The position numbers and the translations under genes are program-made. A stretch of 64,000 nucleotides of DNA. Source: Marisa cornuarietis (taxonomy: Eukaryota; Mollusca; Gastropoda; Architaenioglossa; Ampullariidae). Every line of letters starts with the position of its first letter. Position 1 is the stretch's first letter. The notes under the pieces are model-generated. The model was not told where the DNA came from, did no database searches, and was given only the letters and a program-made list of their open reading frames with translations. The DNA lies in assembly GCA_004794655.1 (NCBI GenBank), contig SMMW01000019.1, positions 1,561,501-1,625,500 on the forward strand, in the 5' to 3' direction. Of the stretch, positions 1-12,237 are shown piece after piece.

Positions 1-436
1 CCTATCACCAATAAAATGAGGGGGGGGTGAGGTGGGACGGGGCAATGGTCATGTGTCCTTGGATAGATGCCCTGAACTTTAAATAGTCTACCTTGACTCA
101 GACGCGGTATGTGGAAGAAGCAACTATACCTTCTCATCCTGTTTTTTTTTAACCTGATACATCAGTTACATATCATTGCTGGGTCAGACTGCGAGTTTTT
201 AAGGAAGCCTTCGACTGACCAACTGACCTGGCTGTGTCGCCTAGAGATATAGCCTGGCGATTTGATCTCCCCCAGAGAGTGTAAACTGTTGGTGCGGGGG
301 AGGAAAACCAGCAAACAAGATTTTCAGTTGTGAGTGAGGTAGTTCTTTCTTGACGCAAGTCCCAGATAAAATGTTCTGGTTACAAGAGAAAATTGTACCT
401 GCCGCTCTTAAAGCAGGAAAGATCGGATATAGGTAC
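1..436. other. Unassigned non-coding sequence
   Basis: No exon-like segment with splice signals, RNA gene or recognisable repeat is visible. A short G run lies near position 20 and a T run near 145. The short open frames here overlap each other on the same strand and lack protein-like composition. Confidence 0.5.
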
Positions 437-520
437 AATTCAATATGTAATATGAAGGAGACCCATTACTCTCTTTTAAAAAAAAGAGGAAGAGGTCACC
501 TTCATATTACATATTGAATT
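437..520. repeat. 84-bp near-perfect inverted repeat (hairpin; MITE-like or pre-miRNA-like)
   Basis: The left arm starting at 437 (AATTCAATATGTAATATGAAGG) and the right arm ending at 520 are reverse complements over about 26 of 27 positions, the mismatch lying just inside the AAGG. A second inner stem, CTCTTTT against AAAAGAG, lies near 471-488. Transcribed in either direction this would fold into a long stem with a small loop. It could be a remnant of a foldback or MITE transposon, or a microRNA-type hairpin. I see no clear target-site duplication, so the origin is open. Confidence 0.7.
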
Positions 521-966
521 TTAAAAAATGCATGTTGTGAAAAATATTAACTAGAACCACAGCTGAATCAATGAGGGCCTTAGTTCACATCCTGTTTTTG
601 CTATGAGGTCTACTCAATGACGTCACAGGGGGTGCGCGATGGATTTGCCGGCCTTGATTAATCTCGAGGATGCCGCCGGTTGTAACCTCGGCTGTAGGAC
701 CGAGAAAAGGACTCGTTTGTTGACGTCAGCACTAACACAAATTAGTGTCTATACTCATTCTTCAGTGTCTGCATCTCTCTTCCCATCAACGTCCTCTTAT
801 CGTATCTCATAAGAGGCGGTAGGATGTGCTTAAGGTTTTTTTTTTTTTTAGCTGATGTCTGTGTTTATACAGGCGTTTTAAACGTTTGCTGGCCTCGAAA
901 TAATTTCACAAAATGCGATGTGGATGTTACTGTTAAATTACTGGCTTTAACTGATACGCTCGACTG
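521..966. other. Unassigned sequence with two TGACGTCA palindromes
   Basis: No gene is visible. Exact CRE-type palindromes lie at 618-625 and 721-728, about 100 bp apart, in a slightly CpG-richer patch. They could be regulatory but no transcript start can be defined. Confidence 0.35.
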
Positions 967-1250
967 CAGGTGTGAGCGTGAGTGATACTGTCAAACACGA
1001 GTGTGAGACTGAGTAATCCTGTAAAACGCAGATGTTATACAAAAATGTACCAGTAGAACAGGTGTGGTAGAACATTATCACGTCAAAACAGGTGTGAGAC
1101 ATGTTGTTAAGCACAGGTGTGAGACTTAATTGTATGTAAAAGCAGGTGAGATAAATGAATGACACTGTCAGACGCACGTGCAACGCTGTCTGCTACAGTT
1201 AAACACAAGTCTAATGCGTGTAACTACAGTATGACTACCTGAATTTATTC
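967..1250. repeat. Degenerate tandem repeat, unit about 31 bp, about nine units
   Basis: The phrase CAGGTGTGAGAC or a close variant recurs every 25-32 bp (near 967, 1059, 1090, 1119 and 1143), each copy followed by a TGTNAAA-like stretch. Units are much diverged, so this is an old minisatellite. No coding role is likely. Confidence 0.6.
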
Positions 1251-2080
1251 ATGTGTGCTGTCAGCTCTCTTAGTGTCATTTACACTGATTAATTTGTGAA
1301 CTCTTCTTGTGTTATAATTTTATTAATATTTCGGGGAGGGATCAGGTTAGTCTCGTAGTACGACAGAATTATAGACCTCTGGTTGAAGTATCAGCTTTAT
1401 CTCTGCCCCATCCCCCACCCTAAACTTCAAAGGGGGAAGGATTTGGTGCTTTATGTCGAGCCAGCAGCTAAGGCTACATCACGACAAAGAAGCCAGCCCT
1501 GTAAACAGATGTCACATGCAGAAAAAGAACAAACTTGCCCGACACGAGATCTCGACCCAGAGCAGCCAGTCCTCACTGTATTGGTGACAGGCGCTAATCG
1601 TTTCCCCAAACTTCAAATCATGGAGAATATGGATATCTGATGGTTTGATAAAAGAATGGAAAGCGCGGCGGAATAAGAGGGTTAGGATCACTATCCCACG
1701 TGCCGTGCCCTAGCCAGGGTGAGCCACTCACTGCCCCTACGGCTCGCTTCGAGAGGCCAGGCAGCAGACGAACGCTTCCGTGCGAAACGGCTTGCATTTT
1801 ACCATTATACAAGCATATTTAGTTAAAAGTTTAAAAAATGTTAATAAAAATGATTACAGGAGAGTGTATACTTTCAAAGGCATAACGGTATTTCAGTATT
1901 TAAGGCAGTTTGTCACCCTGTCCCGTGTCACTTTTCTTATATTTCTGTAATAACGATTCTTTAAGACTTTGAACACTGGTGAGTCTTCAGAGTTTCAGCA
2001 AATGAAGGCCGCTAGGTCATTTCTCGCAACATCTGATGTGTATGGTCCTTCACTAGTACTTCATGTCTTGCTGGACATTT
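1251..2080. other. Unassigned sequence
   Basis: No exon, repeat family or RNA gene is supported. Open frames up to about 85 codons on the plus strand begin at non-ATG codons and show no recognisable domain. Confidence 0.4.
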
Positions 2081-2960
2081 AAAGGCACTTGCGCGCGCAC
2101 ACAGAGAGAAAGTATATCGAAAGAGAGAGAGAGGGAGGGCGAGCTAGCGAGAGAGGGAGAGGGACCAGCAGCAAAGAGCGAGAGAGAGGAAGTGCACGCA
2201 CATCGGCCTGCGAAACGTGTGCGGGGGAGTGCAGCAAGCGGAATCGGGCGAGGAAATTATTTTTACAGCTTGAAGGCCGTCTTCGATTCTTCGACTCGCG
2301 GTCGATAGCAATGCCGCCAGAGGCTCAGCAGGCTGCGCGGCACTGTCCACGTATGATGCGGCGGCGCCTGTCGCTCTCTGCCGCTGCCGCCTGCCGCCTG
2401 CTCGCACGGGAGGAACACGCGCTGAGAAGAGTGAGAGTGGGGGGTGGGAGGAGAGATGGCTCTCACAGAAAAGCGACCATCACCTCTCGAGCAGCAGCAA
2501 CCTCCCCCCTACATCCATCCACCTGGCCGCTCTGCCGTCTTCCCTGCTTCAACCCTATCACCTACCCGCGGAGCATGGCAACAGCACCAGGTGCCCCTCG
2601 TCAGGCCAGGTGTTTGGAGCGAGTGTGCGCCGATGTAGTTGTTAGTGGCACAGACCTGTTTGGGTGAAGGAGTTACTATGGGGCGATGTGTTTGAAGCGA
2701 CTGTTGACCGACTTTTTTCTCCCCCTTCGCTTCGTCAACTGTGCTGGGAGCGAGTGTGTGCCCGTGTGGTTGGTCATCGTGCGAACTGTGTAGGTGTATG
2801 GAGCGAGTTTTGGCCGGAGTCCCAACAAGGTTGACGGCCTACTGAATGCGTTTATCTGTTTTTAACGCGTCAGTGGCCGGTCACGTGACCAAGATCTACA
2901 CCTACTCCCAAGCTTATCGATTGTTGGAACAGGTTTTGGTCTGAGTACCCGCTCTTGACC
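2081..2960. promoter_or_regulatory. CpG-rich, promoter-like block with a purine-rich leader
   Basis: This is one of the most CpG-dense stretches of the window. It opens with a GA-rich run (about 2100-2190), then GC-rich sequence to about 2640. From about 2611 a phrase like TGGAGCGAGTGTG recurs four times (near 2611, 2690, 2741 and 2796), forming a degenerate repeat. Such blocks often mark promoters and 5' untranslated exons in invertebrates. It lies upstream of, and could be an early 5' exon for, the RGS gene far downstream, but no evidence links them. Confidence 0.3.
2456..2638 (+). CDS. Doubtful short reading frame in the CpG-rich block
   Basis: An ATG in good context (G at -3, G at +4) opens about 60 codons beginning MALTEKRPSPLEQQQPPPYI. 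The PPPY is a WW-domain ligand motif and the composition is Pro/Gln-rich. Possible splice donors inside the frame (CAG then GTGCCC near 2590; CAG then GTGTTT near 2610) are weak. A longer frame overlaps it in another phase, as expected in GC-rich sequence. It could be a first coding exon of an unknown gene or simply chance. Confidence 0.15.
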   Translation: MALTEKRPSPLEQQQPPPYIHPPGRSAVFPASTLSPTRGAWQQHQVPLVRPGVWSECAPM

Positions 2961-5939
2961 TTGTTGGCCTGGCACGTGCAGTTGGGGTGAATGAATGAAG
3001 GTTGTTATTTTTGACGAAGTAAGTTTACAGTCTTATCGTACATATTGCCCAACAGTAGTAAGAAAATATCAAATAATGTCACTAATTACATGAAGAATCT
3101 GGAATTTGCCCACTGGATGGTTTTGTCCACATATTTTATTACAGATTTTGCCTGTTTTGATCTTGTTGAACTGGCGTTGCGATTAATTAAGAATAAAAAT
3201 GTGTACGTCTATATCTATGCTTATGTACAAATATCGCAGTCACATAAGTACACATTTATTTTTTTAGCGCACAAAAGATAGTATTCCTTCGCGTCCTTTG
3301 TCAAAGTTTTTATAGAAGGGTCACCTTAACTGGTGTTTAAAATGTCTTGCCAGAGAAATGTAATAACGCTTATCTTCAACCTGTTGAGGTTTAGACTGCA
3401 TAGTTTAATTCTACTGGGCGCATCGTTTATAAAAGCTCAGTGGCAGGACATGATATTGAAGCTGGGTGGAGTTCGTTCAGTTTAGCCCTTTTGAGTGGCC
3501 ATTGACAGTGTGTAGGGAGTGACACAGCAGCTGATGAAGATAGATCATCATCACTACTGCTACAAGTGCTACTGATGTGACAATAGCTTAGTCCTTTACA
3601 TACGGGCTATCATCCCATACACGACTGTCAGCTGGTCCCTTGCATAATAACAGTCGGCATCCGAACATATTGACCTTCGCCCTGTCTTCATGGCGCTGGG
3701 ACAGTAAATGCATTCTCGACAGCTTCCTCCTTTGGTCTGTTTGGGCAGGCAACTCCGTCGACTGTAAGAGAGAGACAGTTGTACCTAACGGAAAGAAAGG
3801 CAAAGAACTCGACTCGCCAGTTTGTATTCCAAGGTGAAGCTGTCACGTTCTTCACGGACAATGTTTACTTGCGAGGTCGTCAGGTTGTGTTACCAAAATT
3901 ACTAATGTTAGTTAACAGTACGAACCATTGGTATGCTTACTGAGGTCATTTTCCTGTGTGTCTTTGTGTGTGTATGTATATATATATAGTTCTTACCCTA
4001 TCGATCACAGCAATCTTAAATTTAAACCAACTGAAAACATAATAAACAGGAAAGTATAACAACACGAAGGATAAACAAAGCAAAAAAGAAAAAAGACAAT
4101 GAAAATTTATTTTCGTGGGCAAGAAAAACCTACTGACCGAGCATTCCTAATAATTGTCTTAGTAATTTCTTGTAATTATAAAGAAAACAGTAGCTTGAAG
4201 GTTATGCAGCAAACATAGCAATGTTTAGCGGCCATGCCATCTTGTCAGTTTTAGAAAAGATACTAGGAAATCGTGTCTTTAGGTTCCCATCAGTTTCAAT
4301 CTGGAACAGTGACCTGCAGATGGGCTGATTAGTTAGTCTACTTGTCAGTTGATTAGTGAGAGTCTATCTGTCGGGATAATCAGTGAGACGGTCTATCCGT
4401 CGTGGTGACAAGGCAGTTTGTCCACATGTGTCCCGTACAAGAGCATCTCCGCTGGACCTCCACCATCCAGCAGCCCCGCTTCTACAGTTGGTAAAGGCAG
4501 TAGACTGCGGTTGTGGACAGCGTGTTCGGATACCCAAGAGAATGTGTCGGGTCTGGAATGAGTGTTAAAGAACAGGATCCACAACAAACAGCACACGAAC
4601 GGTCAAGAGATCACCTCCTCTACGCTCCATGTCGACTTGATCCACTTTCGAAATTTTCAGCCACGTGCTTTGCTAGCGTTTGTCTGTTTCATTCGGTTCT
4701 GTAGCCTTGTATCTGGCGACTTTTTTCCACACGTAACGACACCCTCTTCTGGTTTGATGAAAGTTGCAGGTGGGGGACGAGATCAAATCCACAAAGTATT
4801 TTGTAATGTAAAAATGTGTATGAATGGTATTGTATGCATGCACGTATCTATGCATTGTGTGCATACAGTTTATTCGTGGACATGACTTAAAAATATGTTA
4901 AGCTTGACAAACTTGTTAAGTACAGTAGACACACTGAGCTTCCATTTCAAGATCTTTCATAGACAGTGATCCACGGGCTGAGTTCAAATATAACATACCC
5001 CATGGAATAACGTAATATGTCTTTCATAACAACATCCTACAGAAAGTTATGCTTAACAGCACAAGCGGCAACCCACTCACAAGTGTCGTAGACTGTAAAT
5101 TGTCTTCTGGCAAAACAAAAACAAAAAAAACGGACGCTCACATCAGCCGGCTTTTACACGAGATAAACGTGTCTCTCCTGTCTGCTACAAGCGTTTGTCG
5201 GACTAAGAGATGGCAGCAGCATCGCCACTTTGCGCACAGCACGAGATGAAAACAATAGAACGTTGGGAAGAAGTTCACCAGTGGTGACGTTGCTGCTGAG
5301 CCGCAGCCCAGTCCCCGCCTTCAGACAGCGTGACGTCACCCGACGCCGCCCTGTGGCCGCCAGTTCCTCCCTCCGGTCTTTACGCGTGTAAGACTGTAAG
5401 CAGTGCTCGTGAGTTATTTTGCTGGCACGAGATTTTTTTTTAGAAACAAAGGGAGGGAGTGAGAGCGGGAGCGAGACATGAACGCTTGAAAAAATGAGAG
5501 AGAGACAAGACGTGTGTATGTTATGTTTCGTGCGTCCGCCTGTGTGTGTAAAGCACCACGTGCTTGACCATAGGGCCGCAATGTGGCGCTATAAGCGTTA
5601 ACATTATTTGTTGTTTATTTAAAAGCGCGCACACACAGACACACACACACAAAAGCGCACGCACGCACGCACGGACGTGCACACACAATAGAGAGTGAGT
5701 AGGGATGCAGATGTGCATGCGTGTGGTGCCCACTGGAGCAAGGTCTTTGTTTACTGTTTCGTCTCAAGTGTTTATCTTGTCTTCGTCCACGTGCTTTCGT
5801 CTCAGCCTTCCATTGCACGAGGGAAGCTGCAGAACGTGGGCTGTACGGGGATATAGTTCTCAGATGTCGTCGTTAAAACGGATTCAATTTTCGTAATCCC
5901 TTCCCCTCCCTCTCTCTCTCACATACACAAACACGCACG

Positions 5940-5982
<43 letters not shown>

Positions 5983-7450
5983 TTTCCTTCTCTTGTATTG
6001 ACCTGATCAAAAGATGTGTGTAAAAGTGCTGTGTGGTAGCAGATGGCGTCTTTGTGGGTTTTTTTTAACCTGTGGCAAGGTAGGACAAAAGTACTCCTTA
6101 TTACGTACAGTGCCTCTGTGATTGCCTGGTTTAGTCTTTATTTACTTGCACACACCTGACGAAGGTAAAATGAGACATGCGACATGTTGCTGGGGCCAAG
6201 ACCCATTATGTGTCCTCTCCCATACCCGCCAGTCCAATAGACAGAATTGAATGTAACATGAATATGTGTTGGCGTGTTTCCCTCGATCTTATTTCCACAT
6301 TCCAGTTTGGCTTTTTGTACAATCAAGGATTGCTGACAATCATCATGTTACATCCCCTTAACAGAATGCGACCATCTCCAATGCTCACATATAAATTAAT
6401 CAAATCAACGCCGCACTAATCCTACGACTGATTTTTTTTCATCATCATCGTTGTCATCATCGTCATCGTCATCGTCCTAGTTGTCGACATGAAGAGCGAA
6501 GCTCCTCGATAGTCACATTAACTTCCACCATCATCCTTGCAGAGACCGACAGTTGTCCAGAAAAGACTCTTTGTATAAGGAAAGATTATGGAAGCAGCTT
6601 AAGGCTATCTCTATAAATAAACATAAAATTCTTCTACCTCCTCCCGTAATCGTAAACCAGGGGTCGGCATCTCTGGTGGCCTTCAAAAATGCGGCCTGAT
6701 ATGCACCTCTGGGACTCGGGCAAGAGAGTGTTCTCTGATGATCTTGTACCGAGTCGGGGATGTTGCCGAGTGTATTTATGGAGCGAGACTCGCGGTAAAT
6801 GTGGGTAAACGTTACCTTCTTAATTAGTATACGAAACACTGGGTAACACTTTCATGTATCAGTCTTTCAAAGAAGGTTCTAACCTGTCTAGTAGATGGCG
6901 ATAATAGATCAGCGAACGAAGGTTCAATTCGTGAAACGTTCCAGGTAATGAGAATATTTTCCCCTGATAACCTTTTGTACGAAATTCTTCCCTAGTCGCA
7001 GGGGGCTGAATGCTTGTCGGTTAAGTCCTCGTATCGTCTCCCTCGCCTCGGAGATAAGGGGAGAAGTTTCTGCTTCAACCGAGATGCAGATGTTACACGC
7101 GGTGTAATAATAATAATAGAAGAAAAGTCCTGAGCTTGGAAATGTTGCAGCTGTCCTCTCTCATACCTGAGACTAATTGTGACACTTTTAGACCGGCAAG
7201 TTCCTACAGAATAATCAACGGAGCAACAGGGCTTGTATGCTTTCAGATCATTTATAAAAATTAAAACTTAAAAGTTTTGTCGTCCTTTTCGACGCTATAT
7301 TTTAAAATCTGTATATACGAAATTATTGGATGAATTTTAAAAGTTTTTAAAAAAAAAAGCAGACTGAAATTGTTGAAACAGAGAAATGGGTCACCTGTCT
7401 TCTTTCATATTTGAATTAGTGATGTCAGGTTTAGACTTCGATGTTTGAAA
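2961..7450. other. Unassigned non-coding sequence with short microsatellites
   Basis: Nothing here supports a gene. Around 4322-4420 a phrase like GATTAGTGAGAGTCTATC recurs three or four times at roughly 30-bp spacing. CA/CG-rich tracts lie at 5630-5690 and 5935-5980. A TGACGTCA palindrome lies at 5331-5338 within a GC-rich patch (5270-5390). A short ATC/GTC run lies at 6440-6475. Open frames are short and overlap on both strands. Confidence 0.45.
5935..5980. repeat. (AC)n microsatellite
   Basis: An uninterrupted AC run follows a CT-rich and a CACGCACG-rich leader and ends at TTTTTCC. Confidence 0.95.
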
Positions 7451-8840
7451 AGTACAACATACGGTATTTATAATCAAAGCCAGTACGATATACGGTATTT
7501 ATAATCAAAGCCAGTACAACATACGGTATTTATAATCAAAGCCAGTACAACATACGGTATTTATAATCAAAGCAAGTACAACATACGGTATTTCTAATCA
7601 AAGCCAGTACAATATACGGTATTTATAATCAAAGCCAGTACAATATACGGTATTTATAATCAAAGCCAGTACAATATACGGTATTTATAATCAAAGCCAG
7701 TACAATATACGGTATTTATAATCAAAGCCAGTACAACATACCGTATTTATAATCAAAGCCAGTACAATATACGGTATTTATAATCAAAGCCAGTACAACA
7801 TACGGTATTTATAATCAAAGCCAGTACAATATACGGTATTTATAATTAAAGCCAGTACAACATACGGTATTTGTAATCAAAGCCAGTACATCATACGATA
7901 TTTGTAATCAAAGCCAGTACAACATACGGTATTTGTAATCAAAGCTAGTACAACATACGGTATTTATAATCAAAGCCAGCACAATATACGGTATTTATAA
8001 TCAAAGCTAGTACAATATACGGTATTTATAATCAAAGCTAGTACAATATACGGTATTTATACTTAAAGCTAGTACAGTATACGGTATTTATAATCAAAGC
8101 CAGCACAATATACGGTATTTATAATCAAAGCCAGTACAACATACGGTATTTATAATCAAAGCCAGCTAAATATACGGTATTTATAATCAAAGCCAGTACA
8201 ACATACGGTATTTATAATCAAAGCCAGCACAATATACGGTATTTATAATCAAAGCCAGTACAACATACGGTATTTATAATCAAAGCCAGCACAATATACG
8301 GTATTTATAATCAAAGCCAGTACAACATACGGTATTTATAATCAAAGCCAGTACAATATACGGTATTTATAATCAAAGCCAGTACAGTATACGATATTTG
8401 TAATCAAAGCCAGTACAGTATACGGTATTTATAATCAAAGCCAGCACAACATACGGTATTTATAATCAAAGCCAGTACAATATACGGTATTTATAATCAA
8501 AGCCAGCACAACATACGGTATTTATAATCAAAGCCAGTACAATATACGGTATTTATAATCAAAGCCAGTACAATATACGGTATTTATAATCAAAGCCAGT
8601 ACAACATACGGTATTTATAATCAAAGCCAGCACAATATACGGTATTTATAATCAAAGCCAGTACAATATACGGTATTTATAATCAAAGCCAGTACAATAT
8701 ACGGTATTTATAATCAAAGCCAGTACAACATACGGTATTTATAATCAAAGCCAGTACAATATACGGTATTTATAATCAAAGCCAGTACAATATACGGTAT
8801 TTATAATCAAAGCCAGTACAGTATACGGTATTTATAATCA
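7451..8840. repeat. 31-bp tandem array (minisatellite/satellite), about 45 units
   Basis: A 31-bp unit containing TACGGTATTTATAATCAAAG and then CCAGTACAA(C/T)A repeats without obvious indels: 1390 bp divided by 31 gives 44.8 units. Variants are single-base, mainly AACATA versus AATATA and GTAC versus GCAC. The phase never slips, so the array is well homogenised. Each unit holds ATCAAAG, which matches the TCF/LEF core on the reverse strand (CTTTGAT), and an ATACGGTAT near-palindrome. Because 31 is not a multiple of three, it cannot encode an in-phase protein repeat. It is flanked by AT-rich unique sequence. Confidence 0.97.
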
Positions 8841-11800
8841 TTTATATCATGCTTGAGATGGCGGAAAACACCTGATTTTCAGTCTCATATAAAACAAAGC
8901 CTCAAAATTTTGTCCTCTTTCCTGATGATTGTCAGGCAAAGCAATAACTAAATAACTCGGAACAGTTATACACTAGGTTTAAATAAAATTAGTGATGGTT
9001 GTATTTTTCTGGCGCACTCGTGTGAATGGTTTAATTAGCGTGTGTGCTCGTACGCGCGCGCCGTGTGTGTGTGTGTGTGTGTGTGTGTGGAAAAGTTAAT
9101 AAGTAACCTAAGTAACCTTAAAAACTCTGTTATAAAATGAAAGAGGAGGAAAGGTACACAGCTTATTCAGCACATTTATAGAATAAAGTGCCGAAAGCTT
9201 ACCTAGAAAAATGCAATGAAGACATGTCTCATAAATTTAAGTTTGCACGACATGTTGATAATACTTAATTCTACATTAATTGTAAATAGTTCATGATTAA
9301 GATAGATCATTGAACTAAAAATATTACTTTTTGTCTAAACGTTTCTCTCATTATGCGGTTTATCATTTGTGTTTCCTTTCACTGCTGTTGTCAGGGCTCA
9401 GTGCCACCAACTACCCATGACATTCCAAACCTACACAGCAGTGGGTAGCACCTGAGATTTGAAATATGAATTACCTGGCACTTGTTGTGTGATGCACCTC
9501 CAAGGAATAAAGCATTAGTGTCTAGTTAGTCACATCCACGTGATCTATGGGATAGTATTTTCACACAGACTTCCTACACACGGACCTGTGTGGTGTATTT
9601 TATATATAACCGATATAACAACTGCAATATGCGATATTAACATGTCTTTAAATACATATTTAACACCATGTTACTTTAAATACTGATATAACAATGTCGA
9701 TAATACACTTAAGTACTTGTATGACATGAGCGACGTGCACTTTGAACTTCAATGCCAGCAGTACTTCTGGAAATTCTCACCTTCTTTCCCTTCCCAGACT
9801 CAAGACGAGAAGTTAGGAGAATGCTTGATTGTACATTTAGCATCAGTTTGTTCGAAGAAGTGACTGTTTTGATAAAGCTTTTTTCAAAAAAAGAAAAGGC
9901 AAGTTCAATAGCAAGTTGGGCTTAGGTGATAGGTACAGACGTGATAGATACTTAAGCGATAAATACTTAAGTGATAGATACTAACGATTTATTATCATTT
10001 TTTTTTCAGTCTCTTAAGTTTAACGGCTTTTTTTTTACATAAGCTCGCGATCTGTCTTCAAAACGTGAGATTACTTTCATATTGTACTTGGCTTTGAGTT
10101 CTCCTCATTTGTCCTCACCTCCTTCAAGTTTTTGGCTCGTCACACTTTTCCTCCATCGTGTTGACAAAAAAAAAATTAATGTTTTGAACATGCGCACTGC
10201 ACAAGATGTATGTCAAGCTTTCGCACAACCTTCGCCTCTACAAAGTCAGACTTGAAACCTCTTCTCCCTTCCTGTGCTCCCTTAAGGGAACAGCCGAGGA
10301 TGCGAACAGGGTACAGACAGGGTACAGACAGATCGTTGCAAGTCTCGCCTGGTCTATGGGATTGACGGCTGGGAGAGATTAGCGAGGTATGGCAGCGATA
10401 GAAAAAGGATGAGGTTACACATAAGTAAGCATTCATAAGACAGGAAGTGAGTTCTGAGTGATAGCATGTCAAATGTTTTAAGGGTGCCTTGGGTGCAGGC
10501 GGAGCCGCGCTCTTCCAAAGTCTGTTGATGGTTTTTCTTTTCTGGCAAGCAAGATAACAACAGCAATCTCGCATTGTGGCGCAGTAATCTCTGAGAGGCT
10601 GTAAGAGGGCTTTGTTAAGAAAAAAAACCAAAAACAAAACTAGTAAAAAAAATAGAAGCAGAGAGTGAGAATAAGCCAACGAGAGAGCTGGAACACAAGC
10701 TCACCCGAGAGAAAAGGAGAAAGGAAGAAAGAAAAGGGAAGAGAACGAGAGAAGAAGGAGAAGGGTATGGAAGGAGAGAAGAACGAATATTCCATTCGTC
10801 AAATGTTGAACAAAAATGTATGATCTAAAAAAAATGCTTGTAGCTGAAGGTGCCATAAAGCATCTATCTACACGTTGAAAAAAGGTTGACTTTTTCGACT
10901 TGTTACGGCAATCTTTTCTTTAACAGGTCTATTGCAAGAAGACAAGTTTTCATGGACGTTTACGAAGACCATGTGCGTCAGTATTATTGACCGCAGGCAA
11001 GACTGACAACGGAAAAAATAACCCAACACGTAAGAGAAAGAGATTTTGTTATATCTGGAATTATTTCGCAGCGCATAAACACACCGGTCAACGCGGCGTA
11101 AAAAGGGGGACCGGGAAGGGTAGGAATTTCTTACGAGGACGAGTAAGTGAAGACAGAAGGACCTTTGCATTTTTGTTCTTCTTGTGACAAACACTGATGT
11201 CACGTCTGTCAGCGAAACTTTGTGTCGTCTGCATCACCTTGTCTTTGGGACACAACAGAGAAAGTCACGTGATTAACTAAGCCTGGGACTCTGTGGATGT
11301 TAACTGTTGGATTTCCGGCTAGACTTGAACGTGAGGAGGATAACAAGAGGCAAAATGTCTTGAAATATTGGCATCGTAAATAAAAGGTGCATCGAAACAG
11401 GGCAAGCAGATTTAAAAATATAAGTGAGCTCACAAACGAAATTACACAGAAAAATGTTATTCATTTCCGAAATTTTCTGCAGGGTTAAGGCACATGGTAA
11501 AAATGTCTATTTACGCTTTCTATTTCTGATGGTGGGTCGCAAAGAGGAGAGAAATACATATTCGTCTGAATGACGATGCAGGAATAATCTTTTTAAGTTT
11601 TTATTTTACTGGTTTCTGCTCAAAATTTTAAGAAAAATATTCTTTACTTGGAATCGCTTCTAAAGCACAGCTCTGGAAGGAGAGGAGGTACAAGGAGTCT
11701 GCAATGTTTTGTTGTCGAGGGACGTAGTCAACCATCTGACCCCGGAACTCAGGTTCAGTGTCCTCATTGTGGTGGTCTGAGCGCTGGCATCATGGATCGG

Positions 11801-12159
11801 AAGATCCTGTCATACGATTTCGAAACCCAGTACAACAAAGGGGAGGTACGTGAAGAACTGGGGAGCAGGGGAGGTAGAAGCTGCATGTTCCTCAAAGTAG
11901 TACAGACTCTGACCTCTGACCTGTCATACCTAAGGATGCATGCTGGTTGTGCTGGTGAATACGCAGTCGGACAGGTTCTTCAGTATTTTAGACAGAAAAA
12001 AAACGCTTTCTGGTCCGAAGAAATGTGATGTCGACACTTTCTTGTACTTTCTTTAATGTTGGTTCCCTTAAATAACAACCCAAGTGCGGCTTTAAGCTGA
12101 AGAATGGTACGTGTTTTAATGTAAACTAAAAACTACAGAAAAAAGAATAAACTACAGAT

Positions 12160-12160
<1 letters not shown>
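8841..12160. other. Unassigned non-coding sequence
   Basis: No host exon or transposon protein is recognisable. A (GT)n tract lies at 9063-9089. A short tandem repeat of a GTGATAGATACTTAAG-like unit lies at about 9925-9985. A minus-strand frame at 10176-10679 begins with a hydrophobic stretch (see findings) but has no other support. A plus-strand frame at 11648-12028 begins at TTG and matches no family I know. Confidence 0.4.
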
Positions 12161-12236
<76 letters not shown>

Positions 12237-12237
12237 T
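12161..12237. repeat. (CTTT)n microsatellite
   Basis: About 18 clean CTTT units ending in TTCTTC. It causes a Lys/Glu/Arg-type shadow frame on the minus strand. Confidence 0.97.

Noticed and set aside
7451..8840. CRISPR-like array
   Set aside because: The 31-bp units are directly adjacent with no unique spacers, so it is a tandem satellite.
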